Shown here: positions 37,181 to 47,424 of the stretch, one piece after another | How positions within the stretch are numbered: the first letter of the stretch is position 1 | Layout of the letters: each line of letters opens with the position of its first letter | Assembly (NCBI GenBank): GCA_024516035.1 | Contig: CM044961.1 | Coordinates: 13,057,800 to 13,121,799 of the forward strand | Length of the DNA: 64,000 nt | DNA from: Bactericera cockerelli | Taxonomy: Eukaryota > Arthropoda > Insecta > Hemiptera > Triozidae | Direction: 5' to 3' | Notes under the pieces: generated by a model | Seen by the model: the letters and a program-made list of their open reading frames with translations, nothing else | Databases searched by the model: none | Told to the model about the DNA's origin: nothing | Program-made: the position numbers and the translations under genes

Positions 37181-37440
37181 TTTTTTTTTTTGTGGGGTTT
37201 AACGTCGCTTTCAACTGCCATGGTCATATCACGACGGGGGTTTTACCCTCCATTCGCAGGAAACTCACAAACCTGCTACTCACATTGACCTCACCCAGCC
37301 TGAGTGGGGCCGGGAAAAGCCAGCGTCACAAGAATTAGAATTTGAATGGTCACCCATCCAAGTCTTAACCTCGCTGGATGTCGCTTAACTTCGGTGTTCT
37401 GGAGGGAACCGGTGTATTCAACATGCCATCGACGCTGGCC
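37181..37440 (-). mobile_element. 5S-rRNA-derived SINE, full length
   Basis: Same family and orientation as 13481-13752, with few differences. The 5S-like head lies at the right end, the unique body follows and an A tail (T run at about 37181-37191) ends it. Target-site duplication TGCAAAATA occurs at 37170-37178 and 37441-37449. It lies within the kinase gene interval, antisense to the gene. Confidence 0.9.
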
Positions 37441-37845
37441 TGCAAAATAATTTCATGGCATGTATTTTCTGGAAAAGTTCTTGGAGGAAATCAATTTTCT
37501 CCCTCAACAAAGAAATCTATTCGAGACAATGGCGATGATGGATGATTGTAGTGATGGTATTGATGATGATGCTACAATTTTCCAGAACAAAATGGTTAAA
37601 CACACAAGAAAAGGGCGTTCTTTCTTCCACATGTATCGACACGATTTTTTGTTTCGTTAACTTTCCTTCCAAATCCCCAATATTCAGTAGGTAGTAATCA
37701 CAATTGAAAAAATGTTACCGAAAATTTGATGTGTGGGAATAACAGGGACACGCAATCACGGGGATTTTTCTTTTGTATTCATCTGAAAATTATTATTGCT
37801 TTTCGGGTAATAGAAAGTACGTAATGATAATTCGTCTTCTTCTGC

Positions 37846-38335
37846 TTGTACTATTTTCTTCTGTTTCGTCTCATTCCCCACCTTCTGCTTCCTCCTCATC
37901 CCTCTACTCCTTCACCTCCTCCTCTTCCTTCTCAATTTCCCCCTCCTCCTCTTCCTTATCCTCTTCCTCCTCCTCCTCCTCCTTCTCCTCCTCCTCCTCC
38001 TCCTCCTCCTCCTCCTCCTTCTCCTCCTTCTCTTCCTCCTCCTCCTCCTTCTCCTCTTCCTTCTCCTCTTCCTTCTCCTCTTACTTCTCCTCTTCCTCTT
38101 CCTCCTCCTCCTCCTTCTCCTCCTCCTCCTCCTCCTTCTCCTCCTTCTCTTCCTCCTCCTCCTCCTTCTCCTCTTCCTTCTCCTCTTCCTTCTCCTCTTC
38201 CTCTTCCTTCTCCTCTTCCTCCTCCTTCTCTTCCTCCTCCTCCTTCTCCTCCTCCTCCTCCTTCTCTTCTTCCTCCTCCTCCTTCTCCTCCTCCTCTTCC
38301 TCCTTCACCTCCACCTCCTCCACTCATCCTCCATA
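37846..38335. repeat. Long polypyrimidine (CTC/CTT) microsatellite
   Basis: The + strand is almost pure C/T. Two stretches are uninterrupted by purines: about 37959-38082 and 38084-38306. Frames through it (poly-Ser, poly-Pro, poly-Glu) are repeat shadows. Homopurine-homopyrimidine DNA of this length can adopt triplex structures (known for such sequences). Confidence 0.9.
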
Positions 38336-39295
38336 ACTCCTACACCTTCCTCTTGTAATTTTGTTTGTTAGTATAGAGAAGAGGGTGCTCAACAAGTAAT
38401 TGACTGTAATTTATCTTGTAAAGTTTCCAAGTCCTTTTAACTTTTACAGAATAATTTATTTTATTATTTGAATAATTTTGTAAGGGAAATTCGGGAACAA
38501 ACTGCTAGATTCTAAAAATCAAAGCAAGGACAATCGGATTGTACCTACAACCTACCTGTAATTGTGTAATAAGAACACATCCACCATAACGTCCTGTTGC
38601 CAAAACACCTTTCTTCAGCAGGCAGCCCAGACATTGTATCTTCACTTTCTTTATGGTGGTACGTATTGGTGGTTCGCAATTATTTAATTATGTTTGGTAT
38701 CTTGGTATTGGTATCTTAGTATTTAGACGGGTCCTCGCATCTTCCCCGGTATCTTCCTGCCTTGCTGACCACAGGCCATGACGAGTTTCCCTCGCAACAG
38801 ATTGTAGATACAGATACATCTACAATATACAGGGTGTCCGTCTTTTATCTGCTTTGATATCATATTTGTGATAATCACAATGGCGATTTCACAGTTACTC
38901 AAGCGCGCCTTCTAAATTTTTGACGGTACTTGGGACTCGAACCAATGACCACTAGGTTACGAGCACGCCGAAGCTTCAATGAACATTATCTACTGTGGGT
39001 TATTAGGTATATTTTCATAAAATATCGGTACGTACAACATACCTACATTCCTAAATTTAATACCATATTGAATACCCACAGTATTATTAGTAACACGAAA
39101 AAATCACCGATGGGAGTGCCTGTAACGTTTTGAATGTGGCCACAAAATTCATACCCTGTTCAATCAGGGACCCCCTAGCAGGGTTTTCGAACGCCCTCCT
39201 CCCGTTACCAAAGTTAACGGGGGATATTATATGTATTGTGCTCCATTGTACATCTGAACATAGATACATATTAGTTACTTATCCGTGTAATCTTA

Positions 39296-39430
39296 GGGCG
39301 AAATTAATAGACAAATTCTTCAAGTCAAGTCATTGCTAAGCGTCGGTTTCCTATCTTACAGAGTACGCAATCCGTGACTTAGCGCCACAGAGGTATTACA
39401 AAAAAATCTAATAATTCCGCCTTTAATCTG
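39296..39430 (+). repeat. Dispersed ~130-bp repeat, copy 2
   Basis: Second copy of the repeat at 36640-36773, with about 15-20 differences by eye and small indels. Confidence 0.8.
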
Positions 39431-39999
39431 TCATCTGTCAGATCTTGATTATCTTGATAGCCATAAATGTACATATGTACCTAAAACTAGATACCTATGT
39501 ACTTATCTATATCTACGAGTAGTTACTTGGTATCTATGTATACGAACCTATAGATATAGATATCTGCCAAATTGAATGCCGCACGGGTTTTCACTTTCAT
39601 CTTCACATTCAATGTCATGACAGCTTGTTTCCCGGAGTTCCACAGTAATCAGGACCACAGATCAGTGGAGAGAATGCAGGTTCGAATCCTGGGAGTTTTT
39701 TTTCTTCTTAATTTGTTTATTTTCCCTCTCCTTTTTCTGCTTACAACAATTTACTTTTTCAACTGTGCAATATTCAAGTACATCACTCACATCATCACTC
39801 AGACTAGTTTTTTTTTTGGCATTGGGCAAAAACAACCCATACAGCCATTTTCTTAGACTAGTTTTGACTAGCATGAAATCGAATTTCAATGCAGGAATGA
39901 GTTAGCTAATTTGTCACTCAAGGAATCAAGAAGTTCTCTCAAGAGATTATCGATAAATTCAGAACATGTTATCATAGTTGATTGTTTTATACAAAAACA

Positions 40000-40264
40000 G
40001 ACCTCAGTACTCAGTAGCTTGATCGATAAGGCGGCGGACTTGTAACCTGGATGTCGGTGGTTCAAGTCCCGGTATCAGCGAAGATTTAGTAAAGCGAGTT
40101 TGAGTAGTTGTGACATCACGAAAGTGATTAACACAAATATGATAACTAACTAACTTGTCTTATAAGCAAGAGTGATGTCAAACTGTACTATTAGTGTAAC
40201 TCGAAGCAACTACCTCCATGCTACGAGTCTTTGGCTCTAACGAACAAGCTACTGAGGTCAGTTG
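40000..40264 (+). mobile_element. tRNA-derived SINE, family B, plus an inverted relic
   Basis: 40000-40170 carries a tRNA-like head (CTCAGTAGCTTGATCGATAA ... box B GGTTCAAGTCCCGG) and a body TTTAGTAAAGCGAGTTTGAG...GTGATTAACACAAATATGAT. The stretch to 40264 ends GCTACTGAGGTCAGTT, the reverse complement of the family head, so a diverged copy appears to follow in the opposite orientation. The same family is at 44726, 45013, 61850 and 63913. Confidence 0.75.
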
Positions 40265-41103
40265 GATAATGTTTTATGTAATTGCACTCTCTAACTCCAT
40301 TGTGATACCAATTAGGCACTATTAACTCCTGTTGAGTCAGTTGACACTTCAATTTCGATCACTTCAATTACTGCAGTTCCTCAATTGCAACGATCAGATA
40401 CTGCAGTTTGCAGTTCCTCGATTACAGTACATCAATGGTTAGGTAGGTGCATTATTGCTGATAGATTCTCTGCTGATATCTCCGAAACCTCTCGCCTTAG
40501 TTGATCATCAATCTCGGCTATTTCCGCTTCAGTGATCTCGATAGTGAATCGGAAACAAAATGAACCACCTCTCTTTGAACGTCTCTGTTTTGATTGATTC
40601 TATAATTTTTCTTAGTTTAGGTTCTTAGTTTGCCATCACAGATTTCTTCTTTTACTGTAACTTAATCAATGAAATCATTACATAAGACGAGTATGTGACT
40701 TATTTGTTGCTGGCGAGAGTTTTTTGGAAGAATTTTTCAACAAAATAATATTCTATTGCCAACAAGGAACATGCTGTGATGTTGACATTCTCGTCCCATT
40801 GAGTCTATGTGAGGACATGAGGAATGTGGGAGGAACATTTTTTTTTTAACATTGATTTGCTAATGTGTGATTTTTTTCTATTTAATCTGTTTCAGGTATA
40901 ATAAATCTCTCCTTCTGTTTTTCGAACTTGATATGCTGTATTAAAATAAATATGTATGTACATATAATATGTGTCCATACAAACATATTTATTTTTATAT
41001 TTCAGAATAATAAACGGACAATAGTCTGTTGGTCTCTGGTCTGGACTGTATGTACACGGGATGATTGATGTCTTGCTCACCAATCACCCCGTATTGTCTC
41101 GTA

Positions 41104-41345
41104 TCTACATGATTGTGTCTTTTTTTGTTTTTGAATAACTCTAGTTGGTCCTTTTTATTTACACCCCGTAATAGTAATTGATCGTCTATGATCCACTGTT
41201 TACAAAGATAATTACTGTACAATATTGAATCTACATGATTTTGTCCTTTTTTAGTTTTTGAATAACTCTAGTAAGTCCTTTTTATGAACACCCTGTAGTA
41301 GTAATTGATCATCTATGCTCCACCCTGTACGCAGATAATTACTGT
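41104..41345. repeat. Tandem duplication of a ~120-bp unit
   Basis: Two units (about 41104-41219 and 41226-41344) share ATCTACATGATT, TTTTTGAATAACTCTAGT, AGTAATTGATC and AGATAATTACTGT in order. The units carry ACACCC(C/T)GTA motifs like ends of TA-flanked transposons. Confidence 0.8.
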
Positions 41346-41762
41346 GAACAAAAGAGTGTGAGGACTGAGAAGACTCAATGGACACGGTTGATTACTCACC
41401 GGTAGAAATCTTGGTCCTGGCTATACCTGCGACAGCTATAGCATCAGGTTTGGTGGAGGTGTAGCACCTACCAGTGCATCTCCATGTTATGTAGTTCTAA
41501 TAGTACTTGCTACTGCTATACATACATGATACATCAAAAGTCCATAACATCCCCGTCTGTTCATTGTTATTGGCAAACCTGATGCGCCTTAATTAGAATT
41601 TTTGCTCCTTCGTCTTGTGGTGGGAGTTGTGATTTATTGCGGTGGTAAGTCCATTGTTTTCTATCCTGTGTCCATCTTGGTCCTTCTCTTTTTCATCTCA
41701 CCATCTTGTAGCTGGGTGACCTGTTCCTTAGACCTTCCTATGGATACCAATCAAGGAAACCT
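41346..41762. other. Unassigned intronic DNA
   Basis: Less AT-rich than its surroundings, but no frame or splice pair matching the kinase family could be found in it. Confidence 0.4.
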
Positions 41763-42022
41763 AATGCTATAACTAGCCAGCGTCGATGGCATGTTGAATA
41801 CACCGGTTCCCTTCAGAACACCGAAGTCAAGCGACATCCAGCGAGGTTAAGACTTGGATGGGTGACCATTCAAATTCTAATTCTCGTGACGCTGGCTTTT
41901 CCCGGCCCCACTCAGGCTGGGTGAGGTCAATGTGAGTAGCAGGTTTGTGAGTTTCCTGCGAATGGAGGGTAAAACCCCCGTCGTGATATGACCATGGCAG
42001 TTGAAAGCGACGTTAAACCCCA

Positions 42023-42053
<31 letters not shown>

Positions 42054-42064
42054 TGCTATAACTA
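41763..42064 (+). mobile_element. 5S-rRNA-derived SINE, full length, reference copy
   Basis: The body is 41776-42051. Target-site duplication AATGCTATAACTA lies at 41763-41775 and 42052-42064 (13 bp, perfect). The 121-nt head (41776-41896) matches 5S rRNA in order: TTGAATACACCGGTTC, CACCGAAGTCAAGC and ACTTGGATGGGTGACC, the 5S internal promoter region. Head ends GCCAGCGTC and GACGCTGGC are exactly complementary, like helix I of 5S rRNA. A unique body of about 130 bp (GGCCCCACTCAGGCTGGGTG ... GAAAGCGACGTTAAACCCCA) and an A tail follow. This fits the SINE3 (5S-type) class. Confidence 0.93.
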
Positions 42065-42616
42065 TAGCACTAGGTTAAGTGGATTTCCTCTTGGGAATGG
42101 AGCAGCACGTTTAGGTCTACAAAAAATTGAAAGCCATCTTTATTTTACAATCATAATCTGAGTACAGATAATGAACAAGATCTTACTAGTCAAACTCAAC
42201 AGTTTACTGCAGGAAAAGATGTTTACCCGTACGTCCAATTTTCAATTTCCAAAAAACGTTGCTTACTACACATCTAGATCTCGGTGGGAAATTACTGTCT
42301 TATTATCCAAAATTTCAATTTTGTGTACCTAGATTTTATCATTCCAGCTCACACGTTCCAGCCAAGGCATGGCCTGGAACGGTTGTTGGTAGTACCTAAT
42401 ATCTCTATTAAGCTATCTGCAGGAATTCCTGACCCATCCTCGTGTCGGGATCTTGGCAACCGATTTGGTTTACCGATAACTTGAGCACGGCTTCATTACT
42501 ATTCATAGCTCGTCTTGTTTTCATTTTCGGTCCGCATATTTCTCTCGTCATAGGCGTGTGCTATACTTTCAATAATTAAAATGATGATGATTATGGTAAC
42601 AATAAATACAATAGTC

Positions 42617-42835
42617 TGTCCCGGTAGCTTAGTGGTTAGGGCGGCACTGTGTGAATTCAGAGGTTCCAGAGGTTGCGGGTTCGAAATCCAGAAAGGACAT
42701 GACACATTAACCTCACCCAGCCTGGGTTGGGCCGGAATGCCAGCATCACGAAGTCTTCACCTCCCTGGACGTTGCTTAACTTCGGTGATCCAACGAGAAC
42801 CGGTGCATTCAACGCGCCATCGACGCTGGCTTTCC
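42617..42835. mobile_element. Composite: family C tRNA-SINE head abutting a 5S-SINE
   Basis: 42617-42700 is a tRNA-like head on + (CCGGTAGCTTAGTGGTTAGG and box B GGGTTCGAAATCC). Immediately after it, 42704-42830 is a 5S-SINE on - whose head (CACCGGTTCTCGTTGGATCA, CACCGAAGTTAAGCAACGTC) is closer to true 5S rRNA than the young copies. The copy lacks the GGATGGGTGACC block. It ends at the complementary GCCAGCGTC end, then CAACAACAACAAC. Confidence 0.8.
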
Positions 42836-43484
42836 CCCACTTTGACTGGTACAACAACAACAACACCAACGGATCTCTCCCTTTCAAACACTTGATAATA
42901 GATGACCGTTGGTGTAGGTATCAGCTGATTTGATTACATACACGTGCACATTGCTTACACGAGGATTTAAAGTTGAAAATATCCTCCGAAATAACGCTTA
43001 CCATTCCATATCTGAGTTCTTGTCTTTTGATTTGAGAGCTAACATAACATCGTGCTGTTCATTAACTGTAACATATTCTAATCCTTAACCTATGCTGTGA
43101 TTTTGATAGATAGATATATTATATATTTTATTTTAAGTTAATTTTAAGTATTTTTTGTTCTTTGTAAAACTATTGACATGTGTAACAACTTCTATGTTGA
43201 GAAAACACGAAAATATAAACATCTATACATCCTTTCTCTTGTTCGATCAATGAAATAAAAGAAAAATTAAGAAAGATATTGGAAACTTAATATTTTGTTA
43301 TAATCATAAGATATAACTATATTTACAAAATCAAACAATTTTATTGTCTTTTTCTATATATCTTTATTATATATTTATGTATCTTAACTATATTTATATC
43401 AAATAAACATGGGTTTACCCGTTAATTTATGAAAATTAAAAATTAAAAATAAAAAATAAAGATTTCATTGATTTGATTTGATAG
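42836..43484 (+). other. AT-rich intron end before the catalytic exon
   Basis: No repeat or exon recognised. The acceptor used by the next exon is ATTTGATTTGATAG at 43484, with a weak pyrimidine tract. Confidence 0.6.
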
Positions 43485-43659
43485 GCAACATGGACCGGCA
43501 CCACTACGAAACCTTCAAGGCCTTCGATAATGAGACGTTCCCCATCCATCTGGACCATGGGCGGGGCTTTGGGCGGGCCTTCCACGATGAGCTGAGCATC
43601 CTGGCGCCCATCCTGCAGTGCTGTCTCATCCGGGAGACCACCCTCAACACCTTGCTCAG
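43485..43659 (+). CDS. FAM20C: FAM20C-like kinase, catalytic C-lobe exon
   Basis: The 175-bp exon encodes (G)[37 protein letters not shown] and [16 protein letters not shown]. These match the FAM20 catalytic segment: the D of DRHH corresponds to the catalytic Asp, and the D of LDHG (DNG in human FAM20C) to the metal-binding DFG-equivalent. HDELSI and the Cys pair are also family marks. The [11 protein letters not shown] form favours FAM20C over FAM20B (GNADRHHYE). FAM20C acts in the Golgi lumen on S-x-E sites of secreted proteins. It starts in phase 1 (2 bases GC complete a Gly codon) and ends CTC AG before donor GTGAGT at 43660. It joins exactly to 49377 (AG|G = Arg). Confidence 0.92.
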
Positions 43660-43665
43660 GTGAGT

Positions 43666-43716
<51 letters not shown>

Positions 43717-43722
43717 GGGGGG
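43660..43722 (+). repeat. GT microsatellite and G run at the splice donor
   Basis: Right after the donor GTGAGT comes (GT)n at about 43667-43700, then a G run at about 43700-43722. Such tracts are length-variable and G runs near donors can influence splicing (known in general). Confidence 0.9.
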
Positions 43723-43728
43723 AAGGCT

Positions 43729-43828
43729 GATTTGGGGGCTGTGTACAAACTCCGTGCCGTAATACACAGACTCCATACGACCCTCGTCTGTGTATTACGG
43801 CACGGAGTTTGTACACAGCCGATTTGGG
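43729..43828. mobile_element. 84-bp palindromic micro-MITE with 8-bp duplication
   Basis: Body 43737-43820 is two perfectly complementary 35-bp arms (43737-43771 and 43786-43820, starting GGCTGTGTACAAACTCCGTG) around a 14-bp loop. The flanks are a perfect 8-bp direct repeat GATTTGGG (43729-43736 and 43821-43828). An 8-bp duplication is usual for hAT-type transposition, but the ends are not typical hAT ends, so the class is left open. It lies within the last kinase intron. Confidence 0.8.
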
Positions 43829-44725
43829 TTTGGTTCGGGGGCTCGAACAAGGCAGACATGTCAAAAAAGGGCTGTTTGTTCATAACCCAGAGTGAATTCA
43901 TGTATAGTCAATAGTCAGCTTGAGGTGTTGTAATAAAAGGCCAGGAAAGACCTTGTGAGCTGGCAGTCTATTAGGACTCACTAAATTATAGCATAGCGTG
44001 TAGAACTAAGAAGTGAGGAAACGAACCCCAGTTGGATGAAAATGCCACATAGCGCAACACCATCGCAAAGGAGTGAAATATTTCTCGCGGTCTGTCTCGA
44101 TATGAACTGTTTATGTTTACATTTGATACGGGGGAAGAAATTTTGTGAGGGACGAGGAGAGGAGACTCCTTTGCGATACTAGCGCTGAGGACGCCACGAT
44201 GCAGGCCGGCGGGCGGTGGTTTCCACACTTCTAATATTTCTACACGTTATCATTATACTTAGACGATGGTTAGTTTCAGTGGGTGGGATGCACTGGTCTC
44301 AGCATTGGAACCCCTTGTTCAAAACCATAGTTTCCATCACTATCTCTCTTTATTTTTCCTAAAGCAAGATTCGTGAACATGTCAATACAGCATCTCATAT
44401 TCAGCTTTCTTACAGCCTGGGTGACGGCTGACTGTGTCCCCTTGAGCTTTACTCCTGTTTAAATTAGACGGCGCGTGTGTGGGGGTTTAGTAAATAGGTG
44501 AAAACAGTCTATTTTCAGTATAAACAGATGGAGGGATTTTAATGATAGAAACTTTATAACCTAGCTCTAGTGAGAAGTTAGTGAACATTTACAGCTATGT
44601 GACAATAAAATATTAACTTCTGTACAGCTTTCTATATGATGTATATGAAAGGCTTGAAGCCAAAAGGAATAAATGTGTATTTCTTGAAGATTGACTTTAC
44701 TCCCACATTGATTGATAACCAATGC
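43829..44725 (+). other. Intronic DNA, no element defined
   Basis: A 13-bp inverted repeat ATCGCAAAGGAGT / ACTCCTTTGCGAT (about 44072 and 44166) with about 80 bp between arms is the only structure seen. Confidence 0.4.
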
Positions 44726-44835
44726 CAGACCTCAGTAACTTGATATATCAGGCAGTGAACTTGTAACCTGGGGGTTCGAGTCTCAAGACTGCAATTATTT
44801 AGTAAAGCGAAATTTTGTGATAACATAAACATGAT
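44726..44835 (+). mobile_element. tRNA-derived SINE, family B, diverged
   Basis: Head CAGACCTCAGTAACTTGATA, box B GGGGGTTCGAGTCTC, then ATTTAGTAAAGCGAAATTTT as in the copy at 40000. Confidence 0.7.
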
Positions 44836-45012
44836 TACATATAATACGATAATATATTATGCATCTCCATATGTACCTACATATATCCAATTATTATTGT
44901 ATTTTGTAATTATATCTCACTATATTGTAATGTGTCTTGGGTTGATATTGAATGTTTTGGTAATTTTTCACGATGGATAAGATTATACAGCGAGTACCTT
45001 AATAGTTAGTTA

Positions 45013-45148
45013 TTATATTAGTTGTGTTATTTCGTGATATCACAACTACTCAAACTCGCTTTACTAAATCTACGCTGAAACCGGGACTTGAACCACCGAC
45101 CCCGAGATTACAAGTCCGCCGCCTTATCGATCAACCTACTGAGGTCTG
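45013..45148 (-). mobile_element. tRNA-derived SINE, family B, opposite orientation
   Basis: Reverse complement of the 40000 copy: body AAACTCGCTTTACTAAATCT, box B complement CCGGGACTTGAACC, and head complement CTACTGAGGTCTGTT. It faces the copy at 44726. Confidence 0.8.
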
Positions 45149-45693
45149 TTAATACCTTAATATAAAGAAAAAAGTTTAGAGCCGCATACTATTTTCATGT
45201 GATATCATTCAAGTATTATTTTTAATTTACCCTGGTAATAATGTGTACTTTGTACCCTACCGTTACCCTAGCATACCTCACCCAACCTTCTTTTATTTCT
45301 CTACCTTTTAGGTACCTCGCCACCATGTTTCCTACCCTAAGGGAAACCTCACCTTTGTCCTTGTAGGCATCTGAGAAGTTGCCATTTAAAATGCATAACT
45401 TTTACGTACGAGTCCTGCAACCTTAGATTTAATATTGACATCCGAGGACATTTCCTCACGTGAATATGGACAGCATTAGTAGGGTGGTCTAAACACGTTG
45501 GGATGGTAAAAACTAACTTTTTCAATTTCTATGGCAAAAATGCTACTCGATACACAAGGAAAAAGATGTTAAATTTTATTCATGGAATATTTTTTAGTGA
45601 CGATTTTTTTAACCACTCTTTACGCCGCTTTCTCTCTCTCTCTCTCCCTCTCCCTCCCCTCCCTCCCTTTCTCCCACTCTTCCTCCCTCCCTT

Positions 45694-45726
<33 letters not shown>

Positions 45727-45948
45727 ACCTCCCTCACTCTCTCTCTCTCACACTCTCCCTCCCTCCCTCCTGTATCTCCCCCACCTCCACCTCCAGGAAG
45801 ATTCCTGCCCTATGTCTCACCTCCACTATCTCTCCACATGAATTATTCAAAGTCCTGGCAAACTTATTCTCCACTACTTATCTAATTCTCCCTGTGTACC
45901 CTTCCTGTTATCCTGCTTCCTCACGCGATCAGTTGTAGTCCAAGATAA
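45149..45948 (+). other. Intronic DNA with CT microsatellite
   Basis: A CT/CCCT-rich tract spans about 45627-45795. The Ser/Leu/Pro-rich frames over it are shadows. Nothing else is recognised. Confidence 0.7.
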
Positions 45949-46345
45949 CGAATGATTTATTTGTTGTGAATAATAAAGGATAAATAATGAATTATTTGTT
46001 TTGAGAAAGGATAAATAATTAATTATTTGTTGTGAATAATAATGGATAAATAATGAATTATTTGTTGTGAATAATAAAGGATAAATGATGAATTATTTGT
46101 TTTGAATAAGAAAGGATAAATAATGAATTATTTGTTGTGAATATCAAAAGATAACATTAATTACTTTTTCTGAATAATAAAGGATAAATAATGAATTATT
46201 CGTTGTGAATAATAAAGGATAAATAATGGATTATTTGTTGTGAATAATAAAAGACAAAGAATTGATTATTTTTGTGAACAAAAGAAGATAAAGAATGAAT
46301 TATTTGATGTGAATATTAAAAGATAAAATGAATTATTTGTTGTGA
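45949..46345. repeat. 35-bp minisatellite
   Basis: About 11 imperfect units of GAATTATTTGTTGTGAATAA plus TAAAGGATAAATAAT (35 bp). Later units drift and shorten. Confidence 0.9.
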
Positions 46346-46367
46346 AGATGAAGATAGATCAGAGGCA

Positions 46368-46600
46368 GCCAACGTCGCGTTGATGGCACGTTGAATACAC
46401 TAGTTTTCGTTATATCACTGAAGTTAACCAACATCCAATGATATTAGGACTTGGATGTGTGACCATTCAAATTCGAAAACCTCTGTGACGCTGCATATTC
46501 CCGGCCCGACACAGACTAGGTGATGTTAATTCGAGTAGCTGGTTTGTGAGTTTTAAGAGAATATTATACACGTGAGCCTGTCATTTCCGGCCCTATAAGC
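46368..46600 (+). mobile_element. Old 5S-derived SINE copy
   Basis: The order of 5S-like blocks is kept but mutated: GTTGAATACACTAGTTTTCG, CACTGAAGTTAACCAACATC and GACTTGGATGTGTGACCATT. The body CCGGCCCGACACAGACTAGG follows. It has no A tail or duplication, so it is much older than the copies at 37181 and 41776. Confidence 0.75.
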
Positions 46601-47218
46601 CACTTCCAATCATTCCTTACCAATGACACGGACAAGAAAACGAGCGAGATTTGTGCGGGCTCTGCACCATTTAAAAACACTTTGTTTCTTCCTCACGTAT
46701 GTTATGTTTCTTATTTTATTGGTCATGTTAAAAGGTACAAATCGTTTTATGTAGATATTTCCCTTTTGGTTTTTTGCATCGTTCCTAGTTTGTCTTGGTT
46801 TTTCCACCTTAGAGTATTTTTTTGTGTTTGTTGGGTGTTTTTAAAGATAATTTTATAATGTATAAGGTACCTATGCTAAAGAAAGCTTCCATAAAAGAAG
46901 TTTCTTATGGGTTTTGAAAAAAAAAATCCCATTTATTTCGCTTGGGTCAGCAGGTGAAAACTGAGAGATAAGAATGGTGTTAAAAGGGGGGCTTTGTTCG
47001 ATTCCCTGATTCTTATGGTTGTAGGTTAAAATTTCAAACTCTGATTTAGTGATTCGTAAGATCAGTATCAGTATGTATGAACAGAAAAGTGAGAAGTTGT
47101 ACTTGTAGATAGGTAGGTACCTACCATAGCAGGCTAGACTTCTGTTGAGGTGGAATAGAATCGCTCGTCTATAATGATAATGATGCTTTAAAGTAGTCAC
47201 ATCTCCTTTATTTATACA
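46601..47218 (+). other. Intronic DNA, nothing recognised
   Basis: No element or exon seen. Frames here on the - strand are unrecognised. Confidence 0.45.
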
Positions 47219-47424
47219 CATCTCCGGTAGTTCAGTGGTAAAGGCGGCACTGTGTGAATCCAGAGATTCCAGAGGTCGTGAATTCGAAACCCAGCCGGGA
47301 CATGACAAGTTATCCCATGGGATTTTTACGACATAATAATGTGTCTTGGGCTTACTGCTGGAATAATGGGACTTGATAGTCCTAATCGGGCAGTATAAGT
47401 AAAGCGATATTATTATTATTATAT
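47219..47424 (+). mobile_element. tRNA-derived SINE, family C
   Basis: Head CTCCGGTAGTTCAGTGGTAA with box B-like GTGAATTCGAAACCC. The body starts GCCGGGACATGACAAGTTAT and runs on to GGGCAGTATAAGTAAAGCG, and the tail is (ATT)n. Related copies are at 42617 (head only) and 53251. Confidence 0.8.

Larger units (their letters stand above)
34653..43484 (+). other. 8.8-kb interval where kinase-core exons are expected but not seen
   Basis: The flanking exons need roughly 200-300 residues of kinase N-lobe and core between them (family comparison). I searched by eye for conserved FAM20 motifs (CFYG..C.YYC, DRHNAE-like, the WEV...YC segment) and for GC-rich exon-like blocks and found none. The interval instead holds T and A runs (35149-35183, 35340-35359, 35500-35524), two 5S-SINEs, polypyrimidine DNA, tRNA-SINEs and small duplications, listed separately. 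Confidence 0.6.

Noticed and set aside
37773..38336. Long Ser-, Pro-, Gly- and Glu-rich frames on both strands
   Set aside because: They are translations of the CTC/CTT microsatellite in different frames, with no conserved flanking sequence.
43436..43901. Pro/His/Thr-rich frames near the GT microsatellite
   Set aside because: They are shadows of the kinase exon, the (GT)n(G)n tract and the palindromic micro-MITE.
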